Shown here: positions 23,439 through 32,004 of the stretch, piece by piece
Layout of the letters: every line of letters begins with the position of its first letter
Position numbering within the stretch: the stretch's first letter is position 1
From: VRUE01 sp963697695
GTDB lineage: Bacteria; Actinomycetota; Thermoleophilia; Solirubrobacterales; 70-9
NCBI GenBank assembly: GCA_963697695.1
Contig: OY969094.1
Location: 558,001 to 622,000 of the forward strand
Direction: 5' to 3'
Length of the DNA: 64,000 nucleotides
Translations under genes and position numbers: made by a program
The notes under the pieces: model-generated
Database searches by the model: none
What the model was told of the DNA's origin: nothing
What the model saw: the letters and a program-made list of their open reading frames with translations, nothing else

Positions 23439-25180
23439 TGCCACGCCGCTCTCACCGGTTGTTCGTCGTGCTCGCCGCGCTGACGATCGCGCTGCTCTGT
23501 GCCCCCAGCGGAGCGCTCGCCCACGCCGTCCTCGAGGGCTCCACGCCAGCCAGGGGAGCGACCGTGGAGGCGCAGCCGCAGTCAGTGGTCTTCCGCTTCA
23601 GCGAGCCGGTCGAGGGCAATTTCGGCGCGGTCCGGATCTATGACGCTGAGGGGCAGCGGGTCGATGTGGGAGAGGCCTTCCATCCGGGCAGCGATGGCTC
23701 GAAGCTCGGCGTCCAGCTCAAGCCCGGCCTGCCGGACGGCAGCTACACCGCCACCTACCGCGTCGTCTCCGCCGACGGGCACGTCGTCTCCGGGGGCTAC
23801 GTCTTCTCGATCGGCAAGGCGGGCCGGGCGCCGGACGAGACCGTCGCCGAGCTTCTGGCGGACCGGGATTCAGGGACCTTCACGGACGTCGGCCTGGCGA
23901 CGGCCCGCGGTGTCCAGTACGCGGCACTGGCGCTCGCGCTGGGCGCCCTCGCCTTTCTTCTGCTGGCCTGGCGGCCCGCGCTTCAGCGGGTGTCCAGGCG
24001 AAGCGAGAGCTGGAAGCGGGCATCCGCCGCCTTCGAGGACCGCCTGCGCATCGTGTTGCTCGCCGCCGCGGTGGCCGGAGCGCTCAGCGCCATGGGCGCG
24101 ATCGTCTTCGAGGCGGCGAAGGCGGCCGGGGTCCCGGCTTCGTCGGCCCTGGACCCGGAGATCCTGCGCGAGGAGCTCGGTACCCGCTTCGGCGCCGTCT
24201 GGGGGATCGCCGTCCTCGCCTGGATCGCCCTCGGGGTGGCTTCGGTACCGGTCCTTCGCGGGCCCAGCCGGCAACGTGTCGGCCTCCTCTTCATCCCGCT
24301 CGCCTTCCTCGCCTTGGAGCCCGCGCTCTCAGGGCACCCGAGCACCCAGTCGCCGGTCGCGCTGCTTTTCCCGGCGAACGTCCTGCACGTAGTCGCGATG
24401 GCCATCTGGGTCGGCGGCCTGGCATCGCTCGTCCTGATCCTTCCCGCCGCAACCCGTGAGCTGGAGCCTCCAGAGCGCAGCCGCCTGCTCGCCGCGACGC
24501 TGGCCCGCTTTTCGCCGCCGGCGCTGCTCTGCGTGGCGGCGATCCTGCTGACCGGCGTCGGACAGGCGTACGCCTACGTGCGCGATCTGGACAACCTGCT
24601 CGACACCGCCTACGGGCGCGCGGTCCTGATCAAGCTGATGCTGCTGGTCGGCTTGCTGATCCCGCTCGGCGCCTACAACCGCTACCGCTCGGTCCCAAGG
24701 CTGGAGCGGATCGCGGCCGGCGGCGAGGCGCCCAGCCGGACCGGCGTCCTGCTGCGCCGCAGCCTCCGCGGCGAGGTGGCCCTGCTCCTCGCCGTCCTCG
24801 GCGTCACCGCCGCCCTGGCCGGCTATGCGCCGGCGACGGCGGTGCAGCCGGGGCCGTTCTCGGCCACCGCTCCACTCGGGCCCGCCGAGCTCGAGGTGAC
24901 CGTCGATCCGGCGCGGGTCGGCTCCAACCAGGTCCACCTCTACCTCTTCGACGCCGTCGACGGCAAGCCGTTCGACCGCGTCAAGGAGCTGCGCGCGGCG
25001 GCGACGCTGCCCGAGAAGTCGATCGGGCCGCTGCAGCTCGAACCGCGACGCGCCGGTCCGGCTCACTACGTCGTCCAGGGCGCCCCGCTGAACGTGGCGG
25101 GCGACTGGACGCTCGAGGTGACGGCACGCGTCTCCGCCTTCGACCAGTACACGACCCGCTTCGAGGTCCCCATCCGGTGA
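23438..25180 (+). CDS. CopC-CopD fusion, copper import/resistance protein
   Basis: 580 residues. After a signal peptide (LFVVLAALTIALLCAPSGALA) the mature chain begins HAVLEGSTPARGATV, the N-terminal His of CopC that binds Cu(II). The second ligand segment is SADGHVVSGGYVFSIG near residue 122. From about 150 there are eight or more membrane helices of the CopD family, with HVVAMAIWVGGLASLVLI and GRAVLIKLMLLVGLLIPLGAYNR as signature regions. The last 110 residues are a YtkA-like extracellular beta domain. It lies between the anchored His/Met protein and YcnI, a standard actinobacterial copper operon. Confidence 0.88.
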   Translation: MPRRSHRLFVVLAALTIALLCAPSGALAHAVLEGSTPARGATVEAQPQSVVFRFSEPVEGNFGAVRIYDAEGQRVDVGEAFHPGSDGSKLGVQLKPGLPDGSYTATYRVVSADGHVVSGGYVFSIGKAGRAPDETVAELLADRDSGTFTDVGLATARGVQYAALALALGALAFLLLAWRPALQRVSRRSESWKRASAAFEDRLRIVLLAAAVAGALSAMGAIVFEAAKAAGVPASSALDPEILREELGTRFGAVWGIAVLAWIALGVASVPVLRGPSRQRVGLLFIPLAFLALEPALSGHPSTQSPVALLFPANVLHVVAMAIWVGGLASLVLILPAATRELEPPERSRLLAATLARFSPPALLCVAAILLTGVGQAYAYVRDLDNLLDTAYGRAVLIKLMLLVGLLIPLGAYNRYRSVPRLERIAAGGEAPSRTGVLLRRSLRGEVALLLAVLGVTAALAGYAPATAVQPGPFSATAPLGPAELEVTVDPARVGSNQVHLYLFDAVDGKPFDRVKELRAAATLPEKSIGPLQLEPRRAGPAHYVVQGAPLNVAGDWTLEVTARVSAFDQYTTRFEVPIR

Positions 25181-25205
25181 ATCACCGCAAAACGAAAGGA
25201 AACAA

Positions 25206-25871
25206 ATGAAGTTCAGAACAGCCATCGCGCTGACAGCCGTGTTCGTCCTCGCAGTGCCGGCCGGTGCCGGAGCACACGTAACCCTGCAACCGGAGGAAGC
25301 GACGGCCGGTGACTTCACCGTCCTCGACGTTCGCGTGCCCAACGAGCGCGACGACGCGTCCACGGCCAAAGTTGACGTGCAGCTCCCCCCCGGCTTCCCC
25401 TTTGCCTCCTACCAGCCTGTGCCGGGCTGGTCGGTGAAAGTGAGGATGGAGAAACTGACCAAGCCGCTCACCAGCCACGGCGAGAAGATCACCGAACAGG
25501 TGAGTCAGATGACCTGGACTGCCGACGGCAGCGCTTCCGGCATCCAGCCCGGGCAGTTCCAGGACTTCCCGATCTCGGTCCAGATCCCCGACGAGCCCGG
25601 AAGCACCCTCACCTTCAAGGCCCTGCAGACCTATGACGACGGCGAGGTCGTCCGCTGGATCGGCGCCCCGGAATCCGACGAACCCGCGCCCCAGGTCGCC
25701 GTCACCGAGGGCAGCGAGGGCCACCACGGCGCAGCCGCCGAGACCGACGACGAGTCAGCCGACGACTCCGACCACGACAGCCACGGACTGGCCATCGCAG
25801 CCCTGATCGTCGGCGCCCTCGGCCTGCTGGCCGGCGGTGCCGCGCTCCTGCGCTCCCGCAAGTCGGCCTAG
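25206..25871 (+). CDS. ycnI: YcnI-like (DUF1775) copper-binding protein
   Basis: 221 residues. Signal peptide cleaves before HVTLQPEEATAGDFT, leaving the N-terminal His that binds Cu(II) in YcnI. The DUF1775 domain continues with VPNERDDASTAKVDVQLPPG and GWSVKVRMEKL to about residue 155. An acidic/His-rich linker (EGHHGAAAETDDESADDSDH) precedes a C-terminal helix GLAIAALIVGALGLLAGGAA and basic end, so it is membrane-tethered. The start follows the CopCD stop by 25 bp with AAAGGAAAC in front. Likely a copper chaperone for CopCD. Confidence 0.9.
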   Translation: MKFRTAIALTAVFVLAVPAGAGAHVTLQPEEATAGDFTVLDVRVPNERDDASTAKVDVQLPPGFPFASYQPVPGWSVKVRMEKLTKPLTSHGEKITEQVSQMTWTADGSASGIQPGQFQDFPISVQIPDEPGSTLTFKALQTYDDGEVVRWIGAPESDEPAPQVAVTEGSEGHHGAAAETDDESADDSDHDSHGLAIAALIVGALGLLAGGAALLRSRKSA

Positions 25872-25882
25872 TCACATTGCCC

Positions 25883-25920
25883 CTGTCACGTCGAGCGGAG
25901 CCGTCCGCTCGACGTGACAG
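25883..25920. terminator. Bidirectional hairpin between copper and RiPP operons
   Basis: Perfect 17-bp inverted repeat (arms begin CTGTCACGTCGAGCGGA) around a 4-base loop, placed between two convergent genes. It can end transcription from both sides. Confidence 0.8.
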
Positions 25921-25935
25921 TGGGCGGCAACGGCC

Positions 25936-27189
25936 TCAGCGGCTCGGCGCGAAAGACTCGGAACGCAGCAGCAGCAACGATGGGCGCGCGGGATCGTGCA
26001 TGCGCAGGTAGAAGTAGGCGGCACCGGCACGGCCGACCATCAGGCTGTCGGTCTGCCCCTCGAAGACGCCGAGCGGCCAGGGGGTGTCCGTCCCGAGGTA
26101 GCGCTCGATCCCGGCATCCGCAACCTCGTGGGCGAGCTCGGTGTCGTCTGCCCCGAGCAGATCGACCCCCTCGGCCAGGACCTCAGCGTTGCCGGCAACC
26201 CCATGGCAGAGCGAGTAGTTGCCTGTGGAGAGCTGCGCACGAACCGCGGTGGCGGTGGTCTCAAGCGCAAGTTGTGCTTCCTCGGCGCAGCCGTTGCTGT
26301 CCCCTAGCTCGCAGGCACGCAGCCGCGAGAGCGCGATCCCTGGGGCGCCGTGACACCAGAGGGTCGCGCAGGGGGGCGTCGCCTCCTTCGGCCAGTCACG
26401 CAGTGCGTATTCGCGCAGATCCGGCCAGTTGCGCGCCTGGGCGTCGTAGAGCGCCCGCTCGTAGGCGAATCCCGCCTCGGCAGCAGCGCGGAAGCCGGCC
26501 TCGCCGCTCGCGCGGTGCAGCTCCAGCAGCGCGACGGCTACGCCCGCCGCACCGTGCGACAGACCGGTCAGGTTGCGCTGCTCTGGAAAGGCGGGCGATG
26601 CCCAGGACAAACCCGATTCGTCGCGATCAGCGGCGGCGAGGAGATCGTGGCCGAGCGCGACCGCCCGCTCGAGGGTGCCGCTGGTGGCACCGAGCTGATC
26701 CAGGGACAAAAGCGCCAGGATGCCGCCGGCGCGGCCGGCGATGAGGTCGTTCTCGAACGGTCCCGTGTCGTAGTCGAGCTCCTTGGTGAGCTCATCCGCG
26801 CGCTCGGTCAGAGTCGGCTCGTCCAGCATCGCCCCGCCTCGCGCGGCGGAGAGCGCCACTCCCAGCTGGCCCGAGTAGGCCCCGAGGCGCGCGGAGGTCG
26901 CCAGCTCATGCGCTCGGGTGAGCGCGTGCTCGAACGCCCCCAGCGCCGTCCGCCGCAACTCGGGCTCGGCCTTGCCGCCGGCGTCGTAGAGCTCCGCGAG
27001 CACGAAACCGACGCCCGCCGTACCGCCGTAGAAATCCGGTCCGAAGGTGGCGTAATTCATCACGATCCCACCGGGCCCTTCATCCGGCGTCCCACCGACC
27101 CAGGTGCAGCGCCGGTCGCTCCAGATCGCCTTCGCGGCGATCTCGGCACCCAGCTGCAGCGCGGCATCGAGGTAGGTGCCTTCGCTCAC
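25936..27189 (-). CDS. LanC-like cyclase of RiPP cluster
   Basis: 417 residues with the alpha-toroid LanC pattern: GGTAGVGFVLAELY, YSGQLGVALS, GRAGGILALL, LSHGAAGVAVALLELHRAS, WCHGAPGIALSRL and CHGVAGNAEVL, each a G-x-x-G-type inner-helix motif. The zinc ligands of true cyclases are present: Cys279, Cys328 and His329. It should add cysteine thiols to dehydrated Ser/Thr to make (methyl)lanthionine rings. It is the last gene of a four-gene operon, overlapping the HopA1-like gene by 4 bp. Because kinase and lyase are encoded next door as separate proteins, this looks like a split lanthipeptide synthetase. The alternative is a LanC-like protein with another thiol-addition role. Confidence 0.85.
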   Translation of the reverse strand: MSEGTYLDAALQLGAEIAAKAIWSDRRCTWVGGTPDEGPGGIVMNYATFGPDFYGGTAGVGFVLAELYDAGGKAEPELRRTALGAFEHALTRAHELATSARLGAYSGQLGVALSAARGGAMLDEPTLTERADELTKELDYDTGPFENDLIAGRAGGILALLSLDQLGATSGTLERAVALGHDLLAAADRDESGLSWASPAFPEQRNLTGLSHGAAGVAVALLELHRASGEAGFRAAAEAGFAYERALYDAQARNWPDLREYALRDWPKEATPPCATLWCHGAPGIALSRLRACELGDSNGCAEEAQLALETTATAVRAQLSTGNYSLCHGVAGNAEVLAEGVDLLGADDTELAHEVADAGIERYLGTDTPWPLGVFEGQTDSLMVGRAGAAYFYLRMHDPARPSLLLLRSESFAPSR

Positions 27190-28181
27190 GACACAAGCTC
27201 GTAGTCGTCGACCGATCCAGCGTTGAGGTAAGGGCGATCGAGGGAGATGCCCTGCTCCTCGAAGCTCTGCTCGACCAGGGCAAGCCGCTCCGAGGCGGCC
27301 TCGATTCCGAGCTCGAAGGCCCGAACCATCGCCTCTGCGAGCAGCTCGCAGCGATGTGTGCCGAAGCTCTCGGTGCCAGGCGGGCTCTCGGCGACAGCGA
27401 GGCCGTCGGCCAAGGGCTTGGTGAAGGCCGGCGTGCCCGGCCGCAGGTGCTCTGCGACGCCCGCCAGCAACAAGGGGAGAAGGCTCGCCACCTCCGTCCG
27501 CAGTCCGCGCGGGGTGTAGAGCACCCCGGCATCGCAGCGGGAGTAGCCGGCCGGATCGACCAGGACCTTGAGCCGAAAAGGCAGCCTCTCCTCGTTGAGC
27601 GCGCGCGTGGCCGCCGCGACCAGCGCCGCCCCACCGCTGCTGCTCAAATGCCAGTAGTGACGGACGATGGGTTCACCGACAACCAGCTCCTCGTCGCCGA
27701 GCGCCATGTAGAAGCCGGGCGAGAGACGCAGCAACTCCGGCGGAAGAGCCACGCTCACCTTGCTGCCGGGGCTCGTGTCCGTGCCCAGGACCTCGTCGGA
27801 GCGCGCCCAGAGACTGAGGCCCTCCCGGCGCACCACGAGCCGGCCGTCCTCCTCGGTCCGGACGACCGTCCAGCCCGATTCGCGGCTGCCTGTTCCGCAG
27901 TTGGCGCGCGACAGCGAGTCGATGAAGAAGGAGGCGCCGCGTGGCTGCTCCGCCATTCTCAGCGAGGACCGCGGGACGGCTTGCCCGGCGCAGTAGAAAC
28001 TGGAATAGAAACGATCCTGCAGCCCGTGGCAGAGATAGGTGCGAGCGGTGTCCGCGCCCATCTCCTCGATCACGTCGGCGGGCAGCGGCGCACTGGGTTC
28101 CCCGTACCAGGAGAAGCTGGTCGGGGACTCGATGCGCACCGCATCGAGGGCAGCTGCGACCGCTTCTCGGTAGGCGTTCAT
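27186..28181 (-). CDS. HopA1-family protein, probable phospho-Ser/Thr lyase of RiPP cluster
   Basis: 331 residues related to the HopA1 effector family (PF17914): YLCHGLQDRFYSSFYCAG near residues 49-66, FYMALGDEELVVGEPIVRHYWHL near 155-178, then RLPFRLKVLVDPAGYSRCDAGVLY (about 200-223). In class V lanthipeptide and thioamitide clusters, a HopA1 protein works with an APH-fold kinase to dehydrate Ser/Thr, by eliminating phosphate. Here the kinase gene lies directly upstream (4-bp ATGA overlap) and the LanC gene directly downstream (4-bp overlap). Lyase activity is inferred from those systems; I cannot pick out the catalytic residues with certainty. Confidence 0.8.
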   Translation of the reverse strand: MNAYREAVAAALDAVRIESPTSFSWYGEPSAPLPADVIEEMGADTARTYLCHGLQDRFYSSFYCAGQAVPRSSLRMAEQPRGASFFIDSLSRANCGTGSRESGWTVVRTEEDGRLVVRREGLSLWARSDEVLGTDTSPGSKVSVALPPELLRLSPGFYMALGDEELVVGEPIVRHYWHLSSSGGAALVAAATRALNEERLPFRLKVLVDPAGYSRCDAGVLYTPRGLRTEVASLLPLLLAGVAEHLRPGTPAFTKPLADGLAVAESPPGTESFGTHRCELLAEAMVRAFELGIEAASERLALVEQSFEEQGISLDRPYLNAGSVDDYELVS

Positions 28182-29239
28182 CCTGGCGCGGCCGCTGTCA
28201 GTCCCAGCAACTGCGCCGCCGCGTCGTCGGGCCGCTCGATCAGGTTCGCGCCCAGCTGCAGGTGCAGGATCGCGGCGCTGCCGAGCCGCTGGTCGAACTG
28301 CGACACCTCGAAGGCACCCTGGATCAATCGCGCTCCGGTGTAGGCGACCGTACGCTGCAACGGCTCCCCGACCAGCGCCGGTAAGCCGTTGCCGGCGCCC
28401 GCGTACCCCCTGCAGCAGGCTCGCAGCGCGTCCTTCATCGTGTCCAGCGGATAGCGCGCGAGCGCCGGAAAGCGTGCCGTCGGCTCGCTACCCGTAACCG
28501 GAATGGAGAACAGCCAGAAACCGAGGTACTGGCTCAGCGCCGAGCCGAGATCCCAATAAGGGTCTCCGGCGACGGCCACCTCCCAATCGATCAGGCGCAA
28601 GTCGTCCTCGCCCGCGACCAAGCAGTTGTCCCACTTGACGTCCTGGTGAATCAGCGTCTCGACGCGCCAGCCGGCACGCAGCTCGTCGAGGCGCTTGCCG
28701 AGACCCTCGGCGCCCTGGACGATCTTGATCAGCTCGATGTTCGCCGCGCTGAGGTCGCGGAACACACCGGTGTCGGGCCGGTGCATCGAAAGCACCCACG
28801 GCAGCGAGGCCTCGGAGCGGGTTTCCCGCATCTCGCGATGGACCGTCCCGAGAGCGGCTCCGAGTGCCTCGCCGAGGGCGGCCGGGAAGGCCTCGATGCG
28901 CAGGTGGCGAGCACGCAGGTCCTCGGCGTCGCGCAGCAGCTCGAGCGCCAGCACCCCTTCGTCGGGGTCATAGCCGACGTAGCCCGCCAGCCGGGAGCGC
29001 AGCTTGTCTCCCTTGTCCACGAGCTGCTCGTAGATGTCTGCTTCGCGGGCCACCGTCAGAGCGCCCTTGGCGGCGCGTCCCTGCTTCAGTAGATAAGACG
29101 GGCCGGTGGTCGTCTCCACCGCGAAATTGCGGTTGCGGCTGGAGACCTCACGGATGAGGAGGTCGCCGCCGACGACCGCCTCAGGCGTCAGTAATCCTCG
29201 GCGCAACAGGTACTCGGTGACCTCCTCCTGCTTCAGCAT
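28178..29239 (-). CDS. APH-fold protein kinase of RiPP cluster
   Basis: 353 residues from the ATG at 29239 (an in-frame extension to 29413 would run into the precursor gene and is rejected). Aminoglycoside-phosphotransferase fold: ATP-site Lys52 in SYLLKQG, catalytic loop HQDVKWDN with Asp200 and Asn205, metal-binding Asp218 in LIDWEVAVAGDPYWDLG. Such kinases phosphorylate Ser/Thr in precursor peptides in class V lanthipeptide (LxmK) and thioamitide (TvaC) pathways. It begins 31 bp after the precursor-like gene and overlaps the HopA1 gene by 4 bp. Antibiotic resistance is a less likely reading given the neighbours. Confidence 0.85.
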   Translation of the reverse strand: MLKQEEVTEYLLRRGLLTPEAVVGGDLLIREVSSRNRNFAVETTTGPSYLLKQGRAAKGALTVAREADIYEQLVDKGDKLRSRLAGYVGYDPDEGVLALELLRDAEDLRARHLRIEAFPAALGEALGAALGTVHREMRETRSEASLPWVLSMHRPDTGVFRDLSAANIELIKIVQGAEGLGKRLDELRAGWRVETLIHQDVKWDNCLVAGEDDLRLIDWEVAVAGDPYWDLGSALSQYLGFWLFSIPVTGSEPTARFPALARYPLDTMKDALRACCRGYAGAGNGLPALVGEPLQRTVAYTGARLIQGAFEVSQFDQRLGSAAILHLQLGANLIERPDDAAAQLLGLTAAAPG

Positions 29240-29270
29240 CCAGCCGGCTGAAGCGCGGACCGGCGAGAGC

Positions 29271-29852
29271 TCACCGGCAGGGAACGTCGGCGCTTGACCG
29301 GCAGACAGAGGGATCGGTGCTGGGCGGACAGGTGAGGTCGGGTGTCCGTTCTGCGCAGTGGAACACCGGGGTGATGCAGTCGTCTTCCCAGGTGTGACAT
29401 AGGACGGGGTCACCTGTCATCGGCTTCAAACAGGGCGGCCCAACGGGGCTGACGACCTGACGCTTGAATGCCGCCATCTCGATCGAACCCGGGGGTGGCA
29501 CCGCAGCAGCGAGATTGCGTTCGGCGATCGAGCCGCCGAGGAAGTCCGCCTGAACCTCGTGTGACTGGATGCTGGAGTAAGTCAGCGTGGCCGCAGGGTC
29601 GACCCAGAGAATCGTTCCCCGGTCGTCTACCAGCGTCTGGCTGTGCTTGATCGCGTCGTTGGGAACGTCGACGTAGCCGGTCAGATCCGCGTCCAGCCAG
29701 AGCCGCGTCGAGCTCGCGTCAGCAGCGGGCCCCGGGAAGCCAAACAGTCTCTTCGCCCGCTCCGGAGGCTTGTTCGGGTCCGAGGCCAGCGCCTCGACCA
29801 AGGGGTGATACGGCACACCTTTTCCGCGCCCAGAACGTTGCTGCTTGGCCAT
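29271..29852 (-). CDS. RiPP precursor-like protein with Cys-rich C-terminal core
   Basis: 193 residues with a strong ribosome site (GGAGG, 8 bases before ATG). Residues 1-138 contain no cysteine and look like a folded leader: HPLVEALASDPNKPPERAKR, LFGFPGPAADASSTRLWLD, YVDVPNDAIKHSQTL, TILWVDPAATL and SHEVQADFLGGSIAE. The last 53 residues hold all seven cysteines (141, 152, 159, 166, 175, 184, 192) and ten Ser/Thr, including PCLKPMTGDPVLCHTW and TCPPSTDPSVCRSS. That is the layout of a large leader with a ring-forming core. It is the first gene of the kinase-HopA1-LanC operon. Where the leader is cut, and which residues are modified, cannot be told from sequence. Confidence 0.7.
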   Translation of the reverse strand: MAKQQRSGRGKGVPYHPLVEALASDPNKPPERAKRLFGFPGPAADASSTRLWLDADLTGYVDVPNDAIKHSQTLVDDRGTILWVDPAATLTYSSIQSHEVQADFLGGSIAERNLAAAVPPPGSIEMAAFKRQVVSPVGPPCLKPMTGDPVLCHTWEDDCITPVFHCAERTPDLTCPPSTDPSVCRSSADVPCR

Positions 29853-29946
29853 TCGAAACCTCCAGTTCCGCAGATAAGGAGCCGATCGGGCGCAAGCCTA
29901 TGCCGACGAAAACATATAAGTCAAGTTTCTTTTAAATACTTGAAAG
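29853..29946. promoter_or_regulatory. AT-rich divergent promoter region of RiPP operon
   Basis: The gap is far richer in A/T than its surroundings. On the minus strand, TTGACT (29917-29922) is a good -35 match, with CATAGG about 16 bases on as a weak -10, leading into the precursor gene. An inverted repeat TCAAGT / ACTTGA (29921-29926 and 29938-29943) overlaps the -35 and could be an operator. No regulator gene lies next to it. Confidence 0.35.
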
Positions 29947-30690
29947 TTGTACGAAACTAAACTGCTTTCGGCAGAGGCGCATGGGGGGCTCTGCCGCTCA
30001 TGGCATCGAGACACGAATTGCAATACTCGAGAGGTGGCGGGCGCCAACGGCAATCGCTCGGTGGGCAGGCTGGTCCTTGCGAAGGATCAATCGTTTCGGA
30101 GTGGGCGCGAGATCTCCGGGACACCCGCGTGGATCTCGGCCTCTGAGCATCTGAGCGCCGCCTTCTATTTGGCGGCAAGAGCTCACGGCTCCGAACGTCG
30201 TCCGTCCGACGGACGCTTCTTTCTCGAACACGTCAGCGAGGTAGCCGGCTTGCTGCATCGGCTCGAATTCGACGAAGAGCTGATCGCCGTGGGACTGCTC
30301 CACGACTCCGTCGAGCGGGGAAGTCTCAGGGAACCCGAGCTGAGAAACGAGATGGGCGACTCGATCGCGTGGCTCGTGATGATCCTCAGCGAGGATCCGA
30401 CGATCAAGTCCTTCGAGGGACGCAAGACCGCCCTGCGGGCTCAGGTCGCCGCCGCCGGGGCGCGAGCCGTAACCGTGTTTGCCGCCGACAAGCTCTCCGA
30501 TATTGCCGGGCTTCGCCGCGGGATCGAGGCGTCGCGGAAAGCGGCAGAAGAGCGGATGGGCACCAGCATCGCAAGCATGGCCGACCACTATCGCGACTCG
30601 GTGGAGATGATCGCCAAGGTCAGGCCGGGTTCGGCCTTTCTCTCAGCACTCAGGCTGGAGCTGGATCGGCTCGACTCGGTAGCGGCGTAG
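29947..30690 (+). CDS. HD-domain protein (RelA/SpoT-hydrolase-like)
   Basis: Up to 247 residues; the N-terminal 60 are poorly structured and the true start may be a downstream GTG (30034 or 30061). The domain from about residue 63 reads SASEHLSAAFYLAARAHGSE, FLEHVSEVAGLLH and AVGLLHDSVERG, where H and HD are the metal ligands of HD phosphohydrolases. TVFAADKLSDIAGLRRGI matches the later conserved Asp region. It resembles small alarmone or nucleotide hydrolases; substrate unproven. It is divergent from the RiPP operon. Confidence 0.7.
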   Translation: MYETKLLSAEAHGGLCRSWHRDTNCNTREVAGANGNRSVGRLVLAKDQSFRSGREISGTPAWISASEHLSAAFYLAARAHGSERRPSDGRFFLEHVSEVAGLLHRLEFDEELIAVGLLHDSVERGSLREPELRNEMGDSIAWLVMILSEDPTIKSFEGRKTALRAQVAAAGARAVTVFAADKLSDIAGLRRGIEASRKAAEERMGTSIASMADHYRDSVEMIAKVRPGSAFLSALRLELDRLDSVAA

Positions 30691-30779
30691 CTGTCTGGTG
30701 TCGATCGAGATCGAGCGCAAGTCGAGAGCCCGATCGATGCCGACATGGGCAAGTCATAGAGGGCCATAGGATCGCAGCG

Positions 30780-31934
30780 ATGAGGATCGCCGTTTCGCGG
30801 GCGCCCGGCGAGGAGCGCGCCGTCACCCCGATCGAGCTGTTCTTCGACCTCGTCTACGTCTTCGCGATCGGGCAGCTCTCGCACCACCTGCTCGAACACG
30901 TCGACCTGCGGACCGGCGCGGAGACGGTGATCCTGGCGCTCGCGGTGATCTATGCCTGGTCGGCGACCGCCTGGGGAGCGAACTGGCTCGACCCCGAGCG
31001 GCCGCCGGTCAAGTTGCTGCTGGTCGGACTGATGTTCGCCAGCCTGCTCATGTCGGTGGCGATCCCCGACGCCTTCGGGGACCGCGCCTGGCTCTTCGTC
31101 ACCGGCTACCTGCTCCTCATGCTCGGCCGAGCGGCATTCCTGATCGTGGCCCTCCGCGGAAGGGCGCAGGGCGAGCACTTCGTCAACGACCTCGTTTGGG
31201 GGCTGCTGACCGGCTGTCTCTGGATCGCCGGCGCAATCGTCGACGGCGACGCGCGCCTGGTGCTCTGGGGGCTTGCGATTGTGACCACCCAGGCCGGGGC
31301 CTGGGCGCTGCACTGGCTACCGGGTCGTGGCCGCCGCATCGACCTCGACAACACCGACGTCTCGGGGGAACATCTTCTGGAGCGCTTCCGGCTCTTCTTT
31401 CTGATCGCCCTCGGCGAGACCGTGCTGACGACGGGCGCCGCGTTCGTCAGCGAGCCATTCGAGGTCGAGCGCCTGCTTACGCTGGTAGTCAGCTTCGCCG
31501 GGACCGTCGCGCTTTGGTGGTGTTATTTCGAGAGCGCCGAGCCAGCGGGAGAAGAAGCAGCAGAGCGCTCCCGAGACGCCGGCAGCATCGGCTGGCTGGG
31601 CACCTGGACGCTGACGCTGGTGGTCCTCGCTCTGATTGCGATCGCGGTTGGAGACGAGCTCGCGATCGCGCATCCGAGCGACTCTCCGACACTCGGCTTC
31701 ACGATCCTCGCCTTTGGTGGACCCGCGCTCTTCCTCCTTGCCCAGCTCTTCGTCTTCCGTGAGACGCTCGACCGAATTCCGCGCTCACGCCCGCTGGCGC
31801 TGGGAGCGCTGGCGATCCTGGCGGTTGCAACCGCGCCGCTGACGCAGTTCGCCGCGATCGCAGCCTCGACCGCCGTCCTCGTCGCGGTGGCAATCGCAGA
31901 TACGGCTCGCGAGGACGATCGACCGCCCGAGTGA
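30780..31934 (+). CDS. ltrA: Low-temperature-requirement A (LtrA) family membrane protein
   Basis: 384 residues with about ten membrane helices. The start VTPIELFFDLVYVFAIGQLSHHLLEH is the defining LtrA signature; ALGETVLTTGAAFVSEPF and LWWCYFE are further conserved parts. Start is the ATG at 30780; frames reaching further upstream overlap the HD gene. LtrA proteins were named for cold growth in Listeria but their molecular role is unknown. Confidence 0.88.
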   Translation: MRIAVSRAPGEERAVTPIELFFDLVYVFAIGQLSHHLLEHVDLRTGAETVILALAVIYAWSATAWGANWLDPERPPVKLLLVGLMFASLLMSVAIPDAFGDRAWLFVTGYLLLMLGRAAFLIVALRGRAQGEHFVNDLVWGLLTGCLWIAGAIVDGDARLVLWGLAIVTTQAGAWALHWLPGRGRRIDLDNTDVSGEHLLERFRLFFLIALGETVLTTGAAFVSEPFEVERLLTLVVSFAGTVALWWCYFESAEPAGEEAAERSRDAGSIGWLGTWTLTLVVLALIAIAVGDELAIAHPSDSPTLGFTILAFGGPALFLLAQLFVFRETLDRIPRSRPLALGALAILAVATAPLTQFAAIAASTAVLVAVAIADTAREDDRPPE

Positions 31935-32004
31935 GCGTGATCGACCGCTCAGAGCCACCGCTAGGGCTTGGTTGGCGCCTGGAGAAATGCTCCGTGCCGG
32001 TGCC

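Noticed and set aside
29240..29413. N-terminal extension of the RiPP kinase
   Set aside because: Overlaps the Cys-rich tail of the precursor gene in another frame; the ATG at 29239 starts the kinase fold.
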